A stretch of DNA of 64,000 nucleotides from Frankia sp. AgB1.9 (GTDB taxonomy: Bacteria > Actinomycetota > Actinomycetes > Frankiales > Frankiaceae), in assembly GCF_016786355.1 (NCBI RefSeq), contig NZ_JADWYX010000036.1, positions 1-64,000 of the forward strand, written 5' to 3'. The first letter of the stretch is position 1. Each line of letters opens with the position of its first letter. The notes beneath the pieces were generated by a model, which saw only the letters and a list, made by a program, of their open reading frames with translations, searched no databases and was not told the DNA's origin. The position numbers were made by a program, and so were the translations under genes. Shown one piece after another: positions 1-8,251 of this stretch.

Positions 1-1
1 C

Positions 2-295
2 ACCTCGGTGACGTTCCCGCAGACGGTGCGAATCCTGGGCAGTGCGGGCGCGATCGAGATCCGCGACGACCACATGGTTACCGTTCGTCGGTCCAACGGG
101 CAGTCCGAACAGTTCTCCTTCCCCGCACCTCCGGGCGATCCGCTCCTGCCGGGCGCGCAGGGGTTGATCGCGGAGATCACGCAGGCACTCCGCGACCGCC
201 GTCAGACGTCACCGTCCTTCGACGACGGCGTCGCCGTGGCCGAGGTTCTGGACCAACTCCGCAGCGAGGCAGAGGCTATCCGCACACGCCCGTGA
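2..295 (+). CDS. Gfo/Idh/MocA-family oxidoreductase, C-terminal part (cut by window edge)
   Basis: The reading frame is open from the first bases of the window, so the gene starts upstream. The visible 97 or so residues resemble the C-terminal part of Gfo/Idh/MocA dehydrogenases: a beta-strand reading VRILGSAGAIEIRDD, where the family has an I-x-G-x-x-G strand, then a helix with GLIAEITQALRDRR and a final helix beginning at SFDDGVAVAEVLDQLR. These enzymes are cytosolic NAD(P)-dependent sugar or inositol dehydrogenases. The Rossmann N-terminus is outside the window, so neither substrate nor intactness can be judged. The next recognisable sequence downstream is an eroded AraC regulator remnant. 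Confidence 0.7.
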   Translation, partial: TSVTFPQTVRILGSAGAIEIRDDHMVTVRRSNGQSEQFSFPAPPGDPLLPGAQGLIAEITQALRDRRQTSPSFDDGVAVAEVLDQLRSEAEAIRTRP

Positions 296-452
296 ACGGC
301 CCACACGGCTTCCCCGCAGCAGCAAGGGAGGTCACGGAAGAAGAGAACACGGGCGCCTGCGGGTGTGGAGGACAGCCGGGCCGGCAAGCCCGCCTCGGCG
401 CCTGCTCGATCTTCAAACAGCCCGTTCGCGCGATAGCGAGCCTCGACGCGAC

Positions 453-641
453 ACCGACGACCCGATCGACACCGTCGCCCGCTCCGTCGGCTATACCTCC
501 GAGTACGCGTTCTCCTGTGCCTTCACCCGCCACCGCGGCCTCCCACCCGGCCGCTACCGCGCACGAGCACGCGAAAAGATCGCCGCCGCACCCGAGCCGG
601 GACCGTCCCCACAGCGGCCGCCCGCGGACGTCGACAGATGA
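453..641 (+). pseudogene. AraC-family regulator remnant (second helix-turn-helix)
   Basis: The segment IDTVARSVGYTSEYAFSCAF followed by TRHRGLPPGRYR is the second helix-turn-helix and the terminal signature of AraC/XylS regulators. Full members have about 250-330 residues, with a sensor domain and two HTH motifs. Here only the last 35 or so residues of the family are preserved, and the upstream part of the frame is unrelated. Its TGA stop overlaps the ATG of the following MFS fragment at 638, which suggests the two were once translationally coupled. It is almost certainly non-functional. Confidence 0.65.
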
Positions 642-1000
642 GCGCAACCGCGCCCAATTTGGCCCGGCGGCTGATGCCTCTGCAGGTCGCGGTGGGCCTG
701 TCCGGGATGGTCGTCTGGGTCCCGGTCGAGAAACTGTTCATGACGCAGATCGACTTCACCCCACGAACCGTCGCCATCATGGCCGCCGCCCACGCCGCGG
801 TCGTCCTGCTGCTCGAGGTGCCCTTAGGAATCCTCGCCGACCGCTGGAGCTGGAGCCGCCTCATGGTCTGCGCCAACGTCGCGCTCCTCGCGAGCACAAG
901 GGAACCTACGCTTCACCAGACCCCGAGCTGGGAAGGTCCCTGGCGTCGTCCGCTCAGGTGCCCACGAACCGCGCCGCGGTTCCGCGTGACCATCCATTGA
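638..1000 (+). pseudogene. MFS transporter, N-terminal fragment
   Basis: The protein starts MSATAPNLARRLMPLQVAVG and shows two or three hydrophobic segments (about residues 13-33, 45-70 and 78-90). The loop between TM2 and TM3, LGILADRWSWSRLM, is the major-facilitator motif A (G-x-L-a-D-R-x-x-R-x). After about residue 88 the frame loses hydrophobic character and ends. Full MFS proteins have about 400 residues and 12 membrane segments, so roughly three quarters is missing. Its start overlaps the stop of the AraC remnant. It is interpreted as a truncated drug-efflux-type transporter. Confidence 0.65.
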
Positions 1001-1260
1001 GACACCCTTCCCTCCCGCATCGCGGCCGGGGTGGGCAGCCCGGGCGTCGTCCCTCCCCACCCGCGCGGGGATCCTCCGCCGGGCCTGTAAGAAGAACAAC
1101 GGTGTAACTCCCGCGCGGGCGGTCTCAGGACATCGGAGACTGCCGAACCTACGGTTTGTTGGTTCGGGAGCCAGCCTCGGCGGGTCGGAGGAGGCCAGCG
1201 CGACGGCCATGGCGATGCTCGCGCGACCGCCGAGGCGTCACGGCGCCCTCATGGAGGTCA
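1001..1260. other. non-coding stretch between MFS fragment and recombinase remnant
   Basis: No reading frame with family features is visible on either strand. This probably contains the breakpoint between the truncated MFS gene and the recombinase remnant. No clear inverted repeat or target duplication was found. Confidence 0.4.
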
Positions 1261-1272
1261 CTCCCGGGGAAG

Positions 1273-2540
1273 GCGCCAGATCGCGGCTTCGATGCCGTCG
1301 TCATCGGCGAACCTCACCGGGCGTTTTACGGCAACCAGTTCGGTCTGGTCTTCCCCCTGTTCGTGCACTACGACGCCCAACTCTGGGTCCCCGAGGTCGG
1401 CGGGCCGATCGATCCGAACTCTGAAGCCCACGACCTGATCATGTTGGTGTTCGGCGGCATGTCCAAAGGCAAACGAAACCGCATCAAGATCCGAGTCCGC
1501 AGCGCCATGGCTGCCCAGGCCAAGACCGAAGGGCGCTACCTCGGCGGCCGGCCGCCCTACGGCTACCGCATCGCCGATGCCGGACCCCATCCCAACCCGT
1601 CCAAGGCCGCCGACGGCAGGCGTCTCCACGTCCTAGAACCCGACCCGGTCACTAGCCGACCATCGCCAGGATCTTCCGCGAATACGCCGCAGGCCGCGGA
1701 CTGTACGCGATCGCCGAAGGGCTTACTGCCGACGGCATTCCCAGCCTCGGCCTATGACCCGGTGCGTAACCCGCACCGAACGGGCATCGCCTGGTCCCAG
1801 GGTGCGCTACGCGCGATCCTGACCAACCCCCGCTACACCGGCCGCCAGGTCTGGAACCGCCAACGCAAGGACGAGGTCCTCCTCGACGTCGAGGACGTCG
1901 CCCTCGGCTACGAAACCCGGATGCGCTGGAACAACCCCGACGCCTGGATCTACTCCGCCGCCGTCGTCCACCAACCACTCGTCGACGACGAGACCTTCGC
2001 CCAGGTCCAAGCTCGCTACAACGCCCGCAAAGTCGACCCGAGCGGCCCCCGCGAACCCAAGCGCACCCGCCACCCCTACCAGCTCCGCGGCCTCATGCAC
2101 TGCGGCCTGTGCCAGCGACGCATGCAGGGCAGCTGGAACAACGGCAAACCCCACTACCGCTGCGTCTACCCCGACCAGTACGCCCTCGCCAACCACGTCC
2201 ACCACCCCCGCAGCATCTACGTCCGCGAAGAGCTCATCGTCCCCCACCTCGACCACTGGCTCGCCCAGGCATTCGTCCCATCACGGCTACCCGCGACCAT
2301 CGCCGCCCTCACCGCCGCCCAGGACGACGAAGCCACGACCACTCACGACGCCGACCTCGAGCGGGCACGGCGAACCATCGCCGACTGCGACGCCAAACTG
2401 GAGCGCTACCGGCTCGCCCTCGAAGCCGGCACCGACGCCGACCTCGTCGCCCGCTGGACTGGCCAAGGTCAACACCGAACGCGCCGGCGCCCACACCCGC
2501 CTCCGCGCCACCACCGCGGGCCGTTGAGCGACGCCACACC
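1273..2540 (+). pseudogene. large serine recombinase, N-truncated and frameshifted
   Basis: This is a remnant of a large serine recombinase of the phage/ICE type. Recognisable blocks, in order, are the end of the resolvase domain (RGFDAVVIGEPHRAFYG), the long helix around FGGMSKGKRNRIKIRVRSAM, the recombinase domain (RYLGGRPPYGYRIADAG, then AILTNPRYTGRQVWNRQRK) and the zinc-ribbon domain with the pair CGLC near 2102-2113. The N-terminal 60-80 residues with the catalytic serine are absent. A block reading IARIFREYAAGRGLYAIAEG lies in a different frame between about 1655 and 1745, which implies two compensating frameshifts. A third occurs near 2458. The protein cannot be active. No attachment site was recognised. 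Confidence 0.8.
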
Positions 2541-2846
2541 GCTCCACTCCCCTGCGGCCGACGCCCTCAACCACAACACGCAATCTGCGCGCCGGCGATG
2601 ACGTTCGTCCCCCTGGCCGACCAGGTTCGACCGCTGCACCCCAACGGATCCGGCGGCGGCGGCCAGATTACGGACCCACGACCGGAGGATTATGAGAATG
2701 ATCTTCGGAAGATCTCTCTCATGTCTCTCGCTGTCGATGGATGCCGCCTCGGGCAGATTTCTGTGGCCCCGTCGAGGTTCCACTCCCAGACGGAACGGAC
2801 CCTGGCCTGGCTCACCGCGCACCGCCGCCTCGTCCGCGGCACACCC
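2541..2846. other. intergenic, no gene recognised
   Basis: This lies between the recombinase remnant and the stop of the convergent HEAT-like gene. Frames here are GC-rich shadows without family features. No promoter, repeat or RNA gene could be supported. Confidence 0.4.
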
Positions 2847-3794
2847 CTACAGTGCCGAGTCGGCCAGGTCTCGTTGGAGGCGCGACAGCACCGTGTGGCG
2901 TAGCTGGGTTCGCCGGGCCTCCGTCAGGGGGCCGAACTGGCCACGGAAGTCCGGTGCGAGCTGCGGAAGATGGGCCTGAATCCAGGCGACCTCGGTCTCG
3001 TCGCGTTTCGCCCAGTGCCTCGCCGTGACGGACCTGGTCTCCGCGAACGCATCTGGTCGCGCGGCGCTCTGCTGGCCCAGGTAGTTCAGCTCCAGCTCCC
3101 AGACGATGGTGGTGCCATCGGCGCGACGGGCCGAGTCCAGCCGGTACCGGTGCAGGACCGCGTCGACCGCACGGTCGTCACCGACACAGATCAGGGCGTG
3201 GAGCGCGGCCTCCTTGGTCAGGGTGTCACGGCGTTGCAGCGGAGCGATCAGGTGATCAGTGCACGAAGAATCGCCCCTGAACGCAAGCGTGTAGAGCGCG
3301 GCGTTCCTGATGTGGGAGTCGGCGTCGTTGGCGTAGGCCGCGACGGCCTCCACGTCTAAGGTTCCAGTTCCGTAAGTGAGCACACCGAGACATAGGGACC
3401 GACCGTATTTTGACAGGCTTCCCAGCAGCGCGAGGACCGCACGCTCGCCCTCGTCGCCCGTCTTGACAAGCAGGTAGGCCGCCTCGACACAGATGTCGGT
3501 GTACGGAACCTTTACCAGCTGCTCCAGCAGGTCCTTTGGATAGTCTGCGCACGGGCAGCCGCCGGCAGCCTTGAGAAGCATGACGCGCCGCGTGTCCGAC
3601 TGCTCCTCCTCAAGCCACCTGAACAGTTTTCGACAAGCCCAGTCTGCGCCCAAGGAGGCCCGCACACCGAGCTGGAGCACTAAGTCGTCGAACCGTTCGT
3701 TGGACAGCCTTCCCAAGCGGCACCTCTCGAAGTCGCTCTCGGTCCAGGATTCGATTCCCGGGAAATGGGCCGACAATTCAACCACCCCCTTCAC
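2847..3794 (-). CDS. HEAT/armadillo-like repeat protein
   Basis: This 315-residue soluble protein has no signal peptide. From about residue 85 to 230 it is built of repeating helix pairs of 30-35 residues, for example CVEAAYLLVKTGDEGERAVL, IRNAALYTLAFRGDSSCTDH and EAALHALICVGDDRAVDAVL. Alternating leucine/alanine positions with an aspartate between helices are typical of HEAT or PBS-lyase-type scaffolds. Such proteins mediate protein-protein contacts, so the partner cannot be read from sequence. Third-position GC is lower than in neighbouring genes, suggesting recent acquisition. A small gene on the same strand ends just upstream (3852) and may share a transcript. Confidence in coding is high and in function low. 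Confidence 0.7.
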   Translation of the reverse strand: MKGVVELSAHFPGIESWTESDFERCRLGRLSNERFDDLVLQLGVRASLGADWACRKLFRWLEEEQSDTRRVMLLKAAGGCPCADYPKDLLEQLVKVPYTDICVEAAYLLVKTGDEGERAVLALLGSLSKYGRSLCLGVLTYGTGTLDVEAVAAYANDADSHIRNAALYTLAFRGDSSCTDHLIAPLQRRDTLTKEAALHALICVGDDRAVDAVLHRYRLDSARRADGTTIVWELELNYLGQQSAARPDAFAETRSVTARHWAKRDETEVAWIQAHLPQLAPDFRGQFGPLTEARRTQLRHTVLSRLQRDLADSAL

Positions 3795-3851
3795 ACTCGG
3801 CTTTCATAGGCGACCCCGACCAGGTACTGATCTTATCCGCCTCGGCGATTT

Positions 3852-4094
3852 TCAATCGGCTGGCTCATCTGGTACGGGCCACCGACGTCCGCAGTCCATA
3901 ACGTTGATCGCCTGACTGATCGTCCGAAGTAGTGCTCTAGCCTCCTCACGGGTGGCACCAAGACGCGCATGGAATTCAAGATCGGCGATATGAACGCCGT
4001 TACAGACCTCGTTGAGCGCGTTGTTGATCAGTACGGCGTCGGCATCCGACATTCGGACCTCGATCTCATCGGACGTGACGTTCAGGACCTCCAT
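3852..4094 (-). CDS. small acidic hypothetical protein
   Basis: This is an 80-residue protein from the ATG at 4094. It begins MEVLNVTSDEIEVRMSDADA and contains a helical stretch, VLINNALNEVCNGVHIADLE, then REEARALLRTISQAIN. Its composition (acidic, few arginine runs) is unlike the shadow frames around it, which supports real coding. The family is not recognised. It lies 57 bases upstream of the HEAT-like gene on the same strand, so the two could form an operon. Size and pairing would suit an immunity or adaptor protein, but that is speculation. The longer ATG start at 4145 gives an uncharacteristic N-terminus. Confidence 0.5.
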   Translation of the reverse strand: MEVLNVTSDEIEVRMSDADAVLINNALNEVCNGVHIADLEFHARLGATREEARALLRTISQAINVMDCGRRWPVPDEPAD

Positions 4095-4357
4095 GCCCGC
4101 ATCATCCGCCCACCACCGAACGGGAACCGCACCGCCCGATTGCAAGATCGATCCGCGTCGCCCTGGACTCCGCCGGTCCTGGCCACGGTCTTGCTCCGGT
4201 CCACAGACGTTCGCCGGCGTCTACCGGTGCGGGTCACGGGCTTGGCCGTGTCCCGGGCCGTCCACGCCCGTTGCACTACGCTTGCCGTTCGACAGCTCGC
4301 GGGCTCGCGGTCACAGACCATGCGTCAGACCCCAACCCGCGGTTGCAAGCCTCGAAA

Positions 4358-4558
4358 TCAAGGTCGCAACAAAAGCAGTTCGACGTCGGAGAAGTCCGCG
4401 ACGTCACGGGGGCCGACCGTCTCCGACTCAAGGCCGATCTCTTCCGGATCATCGTGTGCCAAGCCGCGGCGGGCCGCGTCGAGTTTGGCGTACCGACCAT
4501 CGACGTATCACTCGTCCTCCGGGTCGATGAACGCGACAGGCAGGCATTCAGTCCGTAG
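4358..4558 (-). pseudogene. degraded gene with in-frame stop
   Basis: Read on the minus strand, this stretch encodes LPVAFIDPEDE, a TGA stop at 4508-4510, then YVDGRYAKLDAARRGLAHDD and PEEIGLESETVGPRDVADFSDVELLLLRP before the terminal stop at 4358. The text after the stop is acidic and well balanced, like a real protein C-terminus rather than a shadow frame. A single substitution (TGG to TGA) would explain the interruption. The family is not identified. It is reported as a decayed gene. Confidence 0.4.
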
Positions 4559-4753
4559 GCGCAGTGGGCGACGCATTGACCTTGGAAGCGCTCGTGGGCG
4601 TGGGGGTTATCCGATCCACGATCGTCCGCAGGAGTCCGGGTGTGGTCACCGACGTCGCGACAGCCAATCGCTACAGCTCGCGTGGTGCGACACTCCGACG
4701 GGCGCGGGCGAGTGGCAGTCCGGCGCTCCCGCGCCGCGTGCAGGCGGCTGCGC

Positions 4754-5029
4754 GGCGGGCCGTCGGGTCCCGGCCGCGCGCGGCGAGTGGGGCGCGTACT
4801 GCTAACTTGCCCAGAACAGGTGGATCGAGTCGTGCCTTTGGCCGGCGCAACGGACCTGAGATCACCTGGGGTGAGCGGCCCTAACGCAAGGGTCCTGCTA
4901 GGTCGCTTCGCCCGACGGCCTCTCGTTGCCCACGACGAACGTCCTCGCTCCGAGAGCCTGGCCCTCATGGCTGAGGCAGAGCGTGATCGGGTTGCGTGGC
5001 GGGTCGTCGGGTCCTGGCCGCGCGCGTCG
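4754..5029. repeat. imperfect direct repeat, two 32-bp copies
   Basis: A 32-base GC-rich segment at 4754-4785 recurs at 4998-5029 in the same orientation with 29 of 32 identical positions. Both copies contain the core CGTCGGGTCC followed by GGCCGCGCGCG. The 1-kb area (about 4150-5180) has no convincing gene, so this may be a relic of a tandem duplication. Confidence 0.4.
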
Positions 5030-5200
5030 CGTGCGGCGCTGCACACGACCTACGGGCGCGAGATCTCCGTGGCCACGATGCCGACACCGCCCGCGGCGAG
5101 CCCGGTCGCCAGGACGTCCAGGAACGTCCGCGTGCTGGGCCGGGTTGCCCGGCAGGTCGGGGGCGCCAGTCTCTCCTGATCCGTCACCGCGCTGATCGGT

Positions 5201-6298
5201 TCAGGTTGCGGCCGAGGTGTGGATCGTGGCGCGGGGCCAGGAGTTGTTGACATATCCCATCGGGTTCCACAGCGACTCGGCCGATGTGGGTTGCAGGGCG
5301 CCGGTGTCGTCCCAGGCCCGTGCGACCAGTTCGGTGTCCGTCGCGGGCGCGAGGGTGAGGTCGGCATGCCAGAGCTGCCAGGTGTACGAGCCGGGTCTCG
5401 GGTCGAGCGCGGCCTGCCGCCAGTTTCGGCCGCCGTCGGCGGACAGGTCCACCCGGACCACCCGGCGATTCTCCCCGGCCAGTGCGTAGCCGCTGACCGT
5501 GGTCGGGCCGGGTGGCAGTGTGGCGTCGTCGGCGGGGCGCAGGATCGCGCTGTTGAGCGCGATCGGTCCCAGCGACGGTCCGGCATCCGGGCCGGCCCGG
5601 TCGGGGTCGGTGTCCGGGGGCAGCAGCCGGTAGGCGACCGCTTGGAAGTAGTTGTCCGATGGCTCGGCGCGCACCGTGACGCGTCGGACCCATTTGACGC
5701 TGCGCGCGCCGATGTAGCCGGGCACGATGACCCGCAGCGGCGCGCCGTGCGCGGCGGGCAGCGGTCTGCCGTTCATCGCCCAGGCCAGCAGCACCTCCGG
5801 CGCCATCGCCTTGGCGATTGGGATGGAGCCGCCGTAGCGCTGTGGGGGGTCCGCGAGCGGCGAGACGTCGACCGCCTCGAACGCCACGTGACGGGCGGCG
5901 TCCGCCGGGCCCGCTGCGGCCAGGACGTCGGCGAGCCGGACACCGGTCCACTCGGCGGTGGACGTGGCGCCGTCCCGCCAGGGGTCCTCCCCGGGGATGG
6001 CCCGCACGGCGATCATCCCGGCGCGCCGGTTGCCGGCGCACTGCAACGTCACCGCGAGCGTGCACGGCGCGAAGTCGCGGCGCAGATCGGACAACGACAC
6101 GGTCAGCGGACGCTCCACCAGCCCAGTCACCCCAAGGCTCCACCGGTCGCCCTCCAGCTGCGGGATGGGCCCGTGGTTGCGGCTGTAGAACGCCTCGACC
6201 GGGGTGAGCGGGGCGTCAGCGAGCGCAGCGGGCGGCGGCTCGGCGTTGAACGGCTCCCACTCGTGCACGAGCATGTCGTCGCGCTTGTCCCACCTCAT
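5201..6298 (-). CDS. sulfite oxidase-family molybdopterin oxidoreductase
   Basis: The protein has 365 residues and shows both domains of the eukaryotic-type sulfite oxidase family. The molybdopterin domain (about 30-245) has the Mo-ligating cysteine in LQCAGNRR (Cys87), plus PLRVIVPGYIGARSVKW near 205-225. The C-terminal dimerisation domain (about 255-360) includes VSGYALAGENRRVVRVDLSA, DGGRNWRQA and ending WNPMGYVNNSW. The family oxidises sulfite to sulfate or reduces related substrates. No signal peptide or Tat motif is seen, so a cytosolic location is likely. A half-length sulfite-exporter (TauE/SafE) remnant lies 130 bases downstream on the same strand, suggesting a former sulfite-detoxification operon. 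Confidence 0.88.
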   Translation of the reverse strand: MRWDKRDDMLVHEWEPFNAEPPPAALADAPLTPVEAFYSRNHGPIPQLEGDRWSLGVTGLVERPLTVSLSDLRRDFAPCTLAVTLQCAGNRRAGMIAVRAIPGEDPWRDGATSTAEWTGVRLADVLAAAGPADAARHVAFEAVDVSPLADPPQRYGGSIPIAKAMAPEVLLAWAMNGRPLPAAHGAPLRVIVPGYIGARSVKWVRRVTVRAEPSDNYFQAVAYRLLPPDTDPDRAGPDAGPSLGPIALNSAILRPADDATLPPGPTTVSGYALAGENRRVVRVDLSADGGRNWRQAALDPRPGSYTWQLWHADLTLAPATDTELVARAWDDTGALQPTSAESLWNPMGYVNNSWPRATIHTSAAT

Positions 6299-6428
6299 CG
6301 TCGCCCCCGTCCCGTCGGCCCCGGGTCGTTTCCTTCCCGTGAGGTCGAGGGCCGAACAGGCTTCGGCGACGTCGGGGCCGCCGGGCCGAGCGGCATCCGC
6401 AAGGTCAGCAGGTCCCGGAAGCGGGATT

Positions 6429-6809
6429 TCACCCGGGTCCGCCGCTGGCGGGCGGGTTCAGGACGGCCTGCGCGGCGACGAACACCGCGACGCCGAGGAC
6501 AACGTAGGCGAAGGCCCTGCTGAGGCGCTGTGCCGGCAGCCCGGTCGCGACCCGGCCGGCGGCCAGCGAACCGATGACCGCGGCGGCGGTGAACGCGCCG
6601 GTGACCCGGTAGTCAAGCTCGGTGTCGCCAGCGCGGGCGACGAACCCGGCACCCGAATTGATCACGATGATGGCGAGGGAGGTGCCGACCGCGGTGGGCA
6701 TGGGCAGACCGAGGAGCACGACGAGGGCCGGGATGACGACGAACCCGCCGCCGACCCCGAACAGGCCCAGCGGTCGCCGGACGACGTCGGTAGACCGCGT
6801 GGCGCTGGA
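6429..6809 (-). pseudogene. TauE/SafE-family sulfite exporter, C-terminal half
   Basis: The frame is open from just after a TGA at 6810-6812. It reads GLFGVGGGFVVIPALVVLLG, then LPMPTAVGTSLAIIVINSGA, and ends with two further hydrophobic segments. This is the second half-repeat of TauE/SafE anion exporters (normally about 250 residues, 7-8 membrane helices). The first repeat is missing, and no ATG or GTG precedes the conserved GVGGG block; the first possible start lies inside TM1 of this half. It is interpreted as N-truncated. It follows the sulfite-oxidase-family gene on the same strand. Confidence 0.7.
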
Positions 6810-6812
6810 TCA

Positions 6813-7283
6813 CCGTGTGACGCGACGCCGACCGGGCCTGTCTGCCGCTGCGACGTCCGCCCCGCGCCCTCGCATCGGTGAAGGGCGAGCGCTCGGCGGA
6901 GAACTCGCGGTAAGCCAGGCGAGACGTTCGGCGACGAGGGAGCCCTCTCCGTGGAGGAGTGGGTGGCCCCGGCAGGCGCAACCGATCGCCGGCCTGTCCC
7001 GGTCCGCGAGCATGTGAGGCCAAGGCATGCTGATGTCGAAACATACGGGTAGCTGGGGAGCGGCAGGCCGGCGTCGCCTGGGTCCCTGGAGGGGTCCGAC
7101 ACGGCATCCGGTCGTGCATGATCTCACGCCCGGCGGCGTGCCCGGGGCTCGTCGCGGGATGTGCATTGACCCGCGGGCGCGTTGCTAGGGCCCCGCATCG
7201 GACAGCGATCAGCCTGCCCAGTGGGCGGCGACGAAGCGGTTAGCGGTAATCAGGTCGTCGGTGCGCAGATTAAGACGAAGGAG
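6813..7283. other. intergenic, no gene recognised
   Basis: This would have to contain the missing first half of the TauE/SafE gene, but no hydrophobic frame is present on the minus strand. A plus-strand frame reading ETFGDEGALSVEEWVAPAGA and ending near 7051 looks protein-like but has no start or family and is left unannotated. No RNA gene or terminator is seen. Confidence 0.35.
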
Positions 7284-8158
7284 TCAGCGCAGAAGGCTAG
7301 ACACCCGGGACGCCCCCAACGCGGGACGCAGACCCCGGAGCGCCGTGATGAGAGCCCCGACCGAGGCGCCGATCGCGGTGACCAAGACCAGGCCGACGAA
7401 GGTCAGCCCCGGCGCTCCGGCCTCTCCAGCGTGCGCGTTCCACAGCATTAGGACGACGGCTGCCGTGGACGCCGCGGTGGCGACGGTCAGCAGCGCGGCG
7501 ATGGGAAGAGCCACTAGTCCGGGCAGGCGTAGCGCGCGAGTTGGCGGCGCAGCTCGGGTCGTGGCGAGCGCTGGCCCGACGCCGGCGGCGACCAGGGTGC
7601 ACACGAACCCAAACGTCCAGGCGACCAACGCGCCGACGAACAGGCCGGAGAAGTGCGGGTTCTGCGCGATCGGCGGATACGTCCGCCGCCAGGCGACGAG
7701 CCCGGCGAGACCCAGCAGATCCACCACGACCGCGAGCACCGCGATCAGCAACGGACGGACGATCGGCCATTCGCCCCGGCGGGCGGCTACCAGAAATACC
7801 CGCAGGATGGGAACCGAGGCGACGACGATCAGTGCGGCGCTCACCGCGATGGCGACCAGCGACGCGTTCAGCAGCGAACGCACGCCCGAGGGCACGTGTG
7901 CGGGTTCAGGGTCCAGCAGTGCTCGGTTGATGGCCGGCGTCACCAGGAATCCAGCGCACCAACAGACCCAGGTGGTGGCGACCGTCGCCTGCAGGCGACG
8001 GCGAACGCGTTCGGTCCCTTCGGCTGGAACGATGGCCCGCTCCAGGCGCGCGCGGCACCCCCGATCAGGTCCAGGACGGTCCGCAGGCGGATGTCGGTGT
8101 CCTCGACCAGACCGCGGATCTCCGCGCCGTACCGCTCCCGAAACGACGCGGTCGTCAA
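7284..8158 (-). pseudogene. multi-pass membrane protein, frameshifted near 8000
   Basis: Two minus-strand frames join into one plausible protein. The first starts at 8158 with MTTASFRERYGAEIRGLVED and TDIRLRTVLDLIGGAARAW. The second carries five or six hydrophobic segments from VATTWVCWCAGFLVTPAINR onward and ends at 7284. The N-terminal motif (RYGxEIxxLxEDT, then a DLxxGAxRAW block) is seen in actinobacterial membrane proteins. The frame changes around 7985-8010 in a GC-rich run, by mutation or sequencing error. Molecular function is not known. It is divergent from the ZIP transporter gene, with iron-box-like sites between them. Confidence 0.6.
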
Positions 8159-8189
8159 GGAGTCGACCCGGGGTCGCTTGACTCTGGCT

Positions 8190-8208
8190 GACCGTTAAGC
8201 AAACCTAA
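8190..8208. promoter_or_regulatory. putative DtxR/IdeR iron box, upstream copy
   Basis: This 19-base site (core GTTAAGCAAACCTAA) matches the DtxR/IdeR consensus TTAGGTTAGGCTAACCTAA at 13 of 19 positions, with the right arm perfect. It sits 12 bases before a better match and upstream of the ZIP transporter. The count was made by eye. Confidence 0.45.
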
Positions 8209-8219
8209 CCCGCGCGGAT

Positions 8220-8238
8220 GTAGGTTAAGCTTGCCTAA
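8220..8238. promoter_or_regulatory. putative DtxR/IdeR iron box, main copy
   Basis: GTAGGTTAAGCTTGCCTAA matches the 19-base DtxR/IdeR consensus TTAGGTTAGGCTAACCTAA at 15 of 19 positions, with both arms conserved. It ends 13 bases before the GTG start of the ZIP gene, where a bound repressor would block transcription or initiation. Iron- (or manganese-) dependent repression is inferred. Confidence 0.65.
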
Positions 8239-8251
8239 CTAGGAGTTCGGC

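Noticed and set aside
4276-5046. A 256-codon minus-strand frame in the gene-poor region
   Set aside because: It is very rich in Arg, Ser, Thr and Pro with no pattern, and it overlaps the more protein-like interrupted frame at 4358-4558.
5219-6523. A 434-codon plus-strand frame opposite the sulfite oxidase-like gene
   Set aside because: The opposite strand has the molybdopterin cysteine motif and full family length. This frame has no features.
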